From Sediminibacterium sp. (GTDB lineage Bacteria; Bacteroidota; Bacteroidia; Chitinophagales; Chitinophagaceae): 6,681 nucleotides of DNA. The notes below the pieces were generated by a model. The model ran no database searches, was not told where the DNA came from, and saw only the letters and a program-made list of their open reading frames with translations. The translations under genes were made by a program, and so were the position numbers. The stretch is from contig JAGNTI010000073.1 of assembly GCA_017987615.1 (NCBI GenBank), forward strand, positions 1 through 6,681, in the 5' to 3' direction. Shown piece after piece: positions 6,437 through 6,681 of the stretch (the first letter of the stretch is position 1; each line of letters starts with the position of its first letter).

Positions 6437-6681
6437 ATGAAACATTTAGAAGGATTAATTGCTGCTCCGTTTACACCATTTCATAAAGATGGATCTTTAC
6501 ATCTTGAACTAATTCCCACTTACTACCAAATGCTGCAAAGTAATAAAGTAACTGGTGCATTTATTTGTGGCTCAACAGGAGAAGGCGTTTCATTGACACT
6601 CGAAGAAAAAAAGTTGGTGATGAAGGCTTGGGCCACTGCGGTGGGTGATAATCCAAATTTTACTGTGATTCCATTTTTAGG
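6437..6681 (+). CDS. Dihydrodipicolinate synthase/N-acetylneuraminate lyase-family protein, N-terminal part
   Basis: The ATG at 6437 is 4 bases after the preceding stop, and the frame stays open to the window edge (81 complete codons). The protein starts MKHLEGLIAAPFTPFHKDGS and has 'GAFICGSTGEGVSLT' at residues 40-54. That GxTGE loop, which binds the pyruvate carboxylate, together with the 'APFTPF..DGS' opening, defines the class I pyruvate-dependent aldolase family. The Schiff-base lysine and the Tyr that precedes it lie beyond the edge. The sequence style is closer to N-acetylneuraminate lyase than to lysine-pathway DapA, but other sugar-acid lyases or dehydratases look the same at this end. 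The tight spacing implies cotranscription with the exported protein, so it may process a sugar released by that protein. Confidence 0.88.
   Translation, partial: MKHLEGLIAAPFTPFHKDGSLHLELIPTYYQMLQSNKVTGAFICGSTGEGVSLTLEEKKLVMKAWATAVGDNPNFTVIPFL

Overview
The window looks like a Bacteroidota chromosome, probably a Chitinophaga- or Flavobacterium-like aerobe. The DNA is AT-rich, genes lack clear Shine-Dalgarno motifs, promoter candidates fit the Bacteroidota TTG (-33) / TAnnTTTG (-7) pattern, and the one exported protein has the typical '...SMAQ' signal-peptide end. The genus is an inference from these traits and from protein style; no marker gene is present.

Positions 1-3872 form a tyrosine/homogentisate catabolic locus. 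A 58-base stub at the left edge (minus strand) looks like the start of a fumarylacetoacetate hydrolase-family gene. Divergent from it is a plus-strand operon of homogentisate 1,2-dioxygenase (hmgA, 147-1313) and 4-hydroxyphenylpyruvate dioxygenase (hppD, 1336-2430). Converging on hppD from the right is a minus-strand operon for the two subunits of a 3-oxoacid CoA-transferase (scoA 3803-3108, scoB 3101-2445). Together these would take 4-hydroxyphenylpyruvate to homogentisate, open the ring, hydrolyse fumarylacetoacetate to fumarate and acetoacetate, and activate acetoacetate with succinyl-CoA. Maleylacetoacetate isomerase, the tyrosine aminotransferase and a regulator gene are not in the window.

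The main finding is regulatory. A 20-bp near-perfect palindrome lies between the hydrolase stub and hmgA (104-123), and an exact reverse-complement copy lies upstream of scoA (3853-3872). The scoA copy covers the -33 element of a good Bacteroidota promoter, which suggests one repressor controls both tyrosine breakdown and acetoacetate activation. A stem-loop with a T-run for the hmgA-hppD transcript lies inside the antisense of the 3' end of scoB.

Positions 3873-6681 are a separate unit. A divergent promoter region leads to an exported 813-residue multidomain protein of the 'glutaminase-like' DUF4964/DUF5127/DUF4965/DUF1793 group. Four bases later comes the start of a dihydrodipicolinate synthase/N-acetylneuraminate lyase-family gene, cut by the window edge. 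The pairing hints at breakdown of a glycan or sugar acid, but the substrate cannot be read from the sequence. No RNA genes, mobile elements or CRISPR arrays were seen, and no stretch longer than 300 bases lacks a gene.
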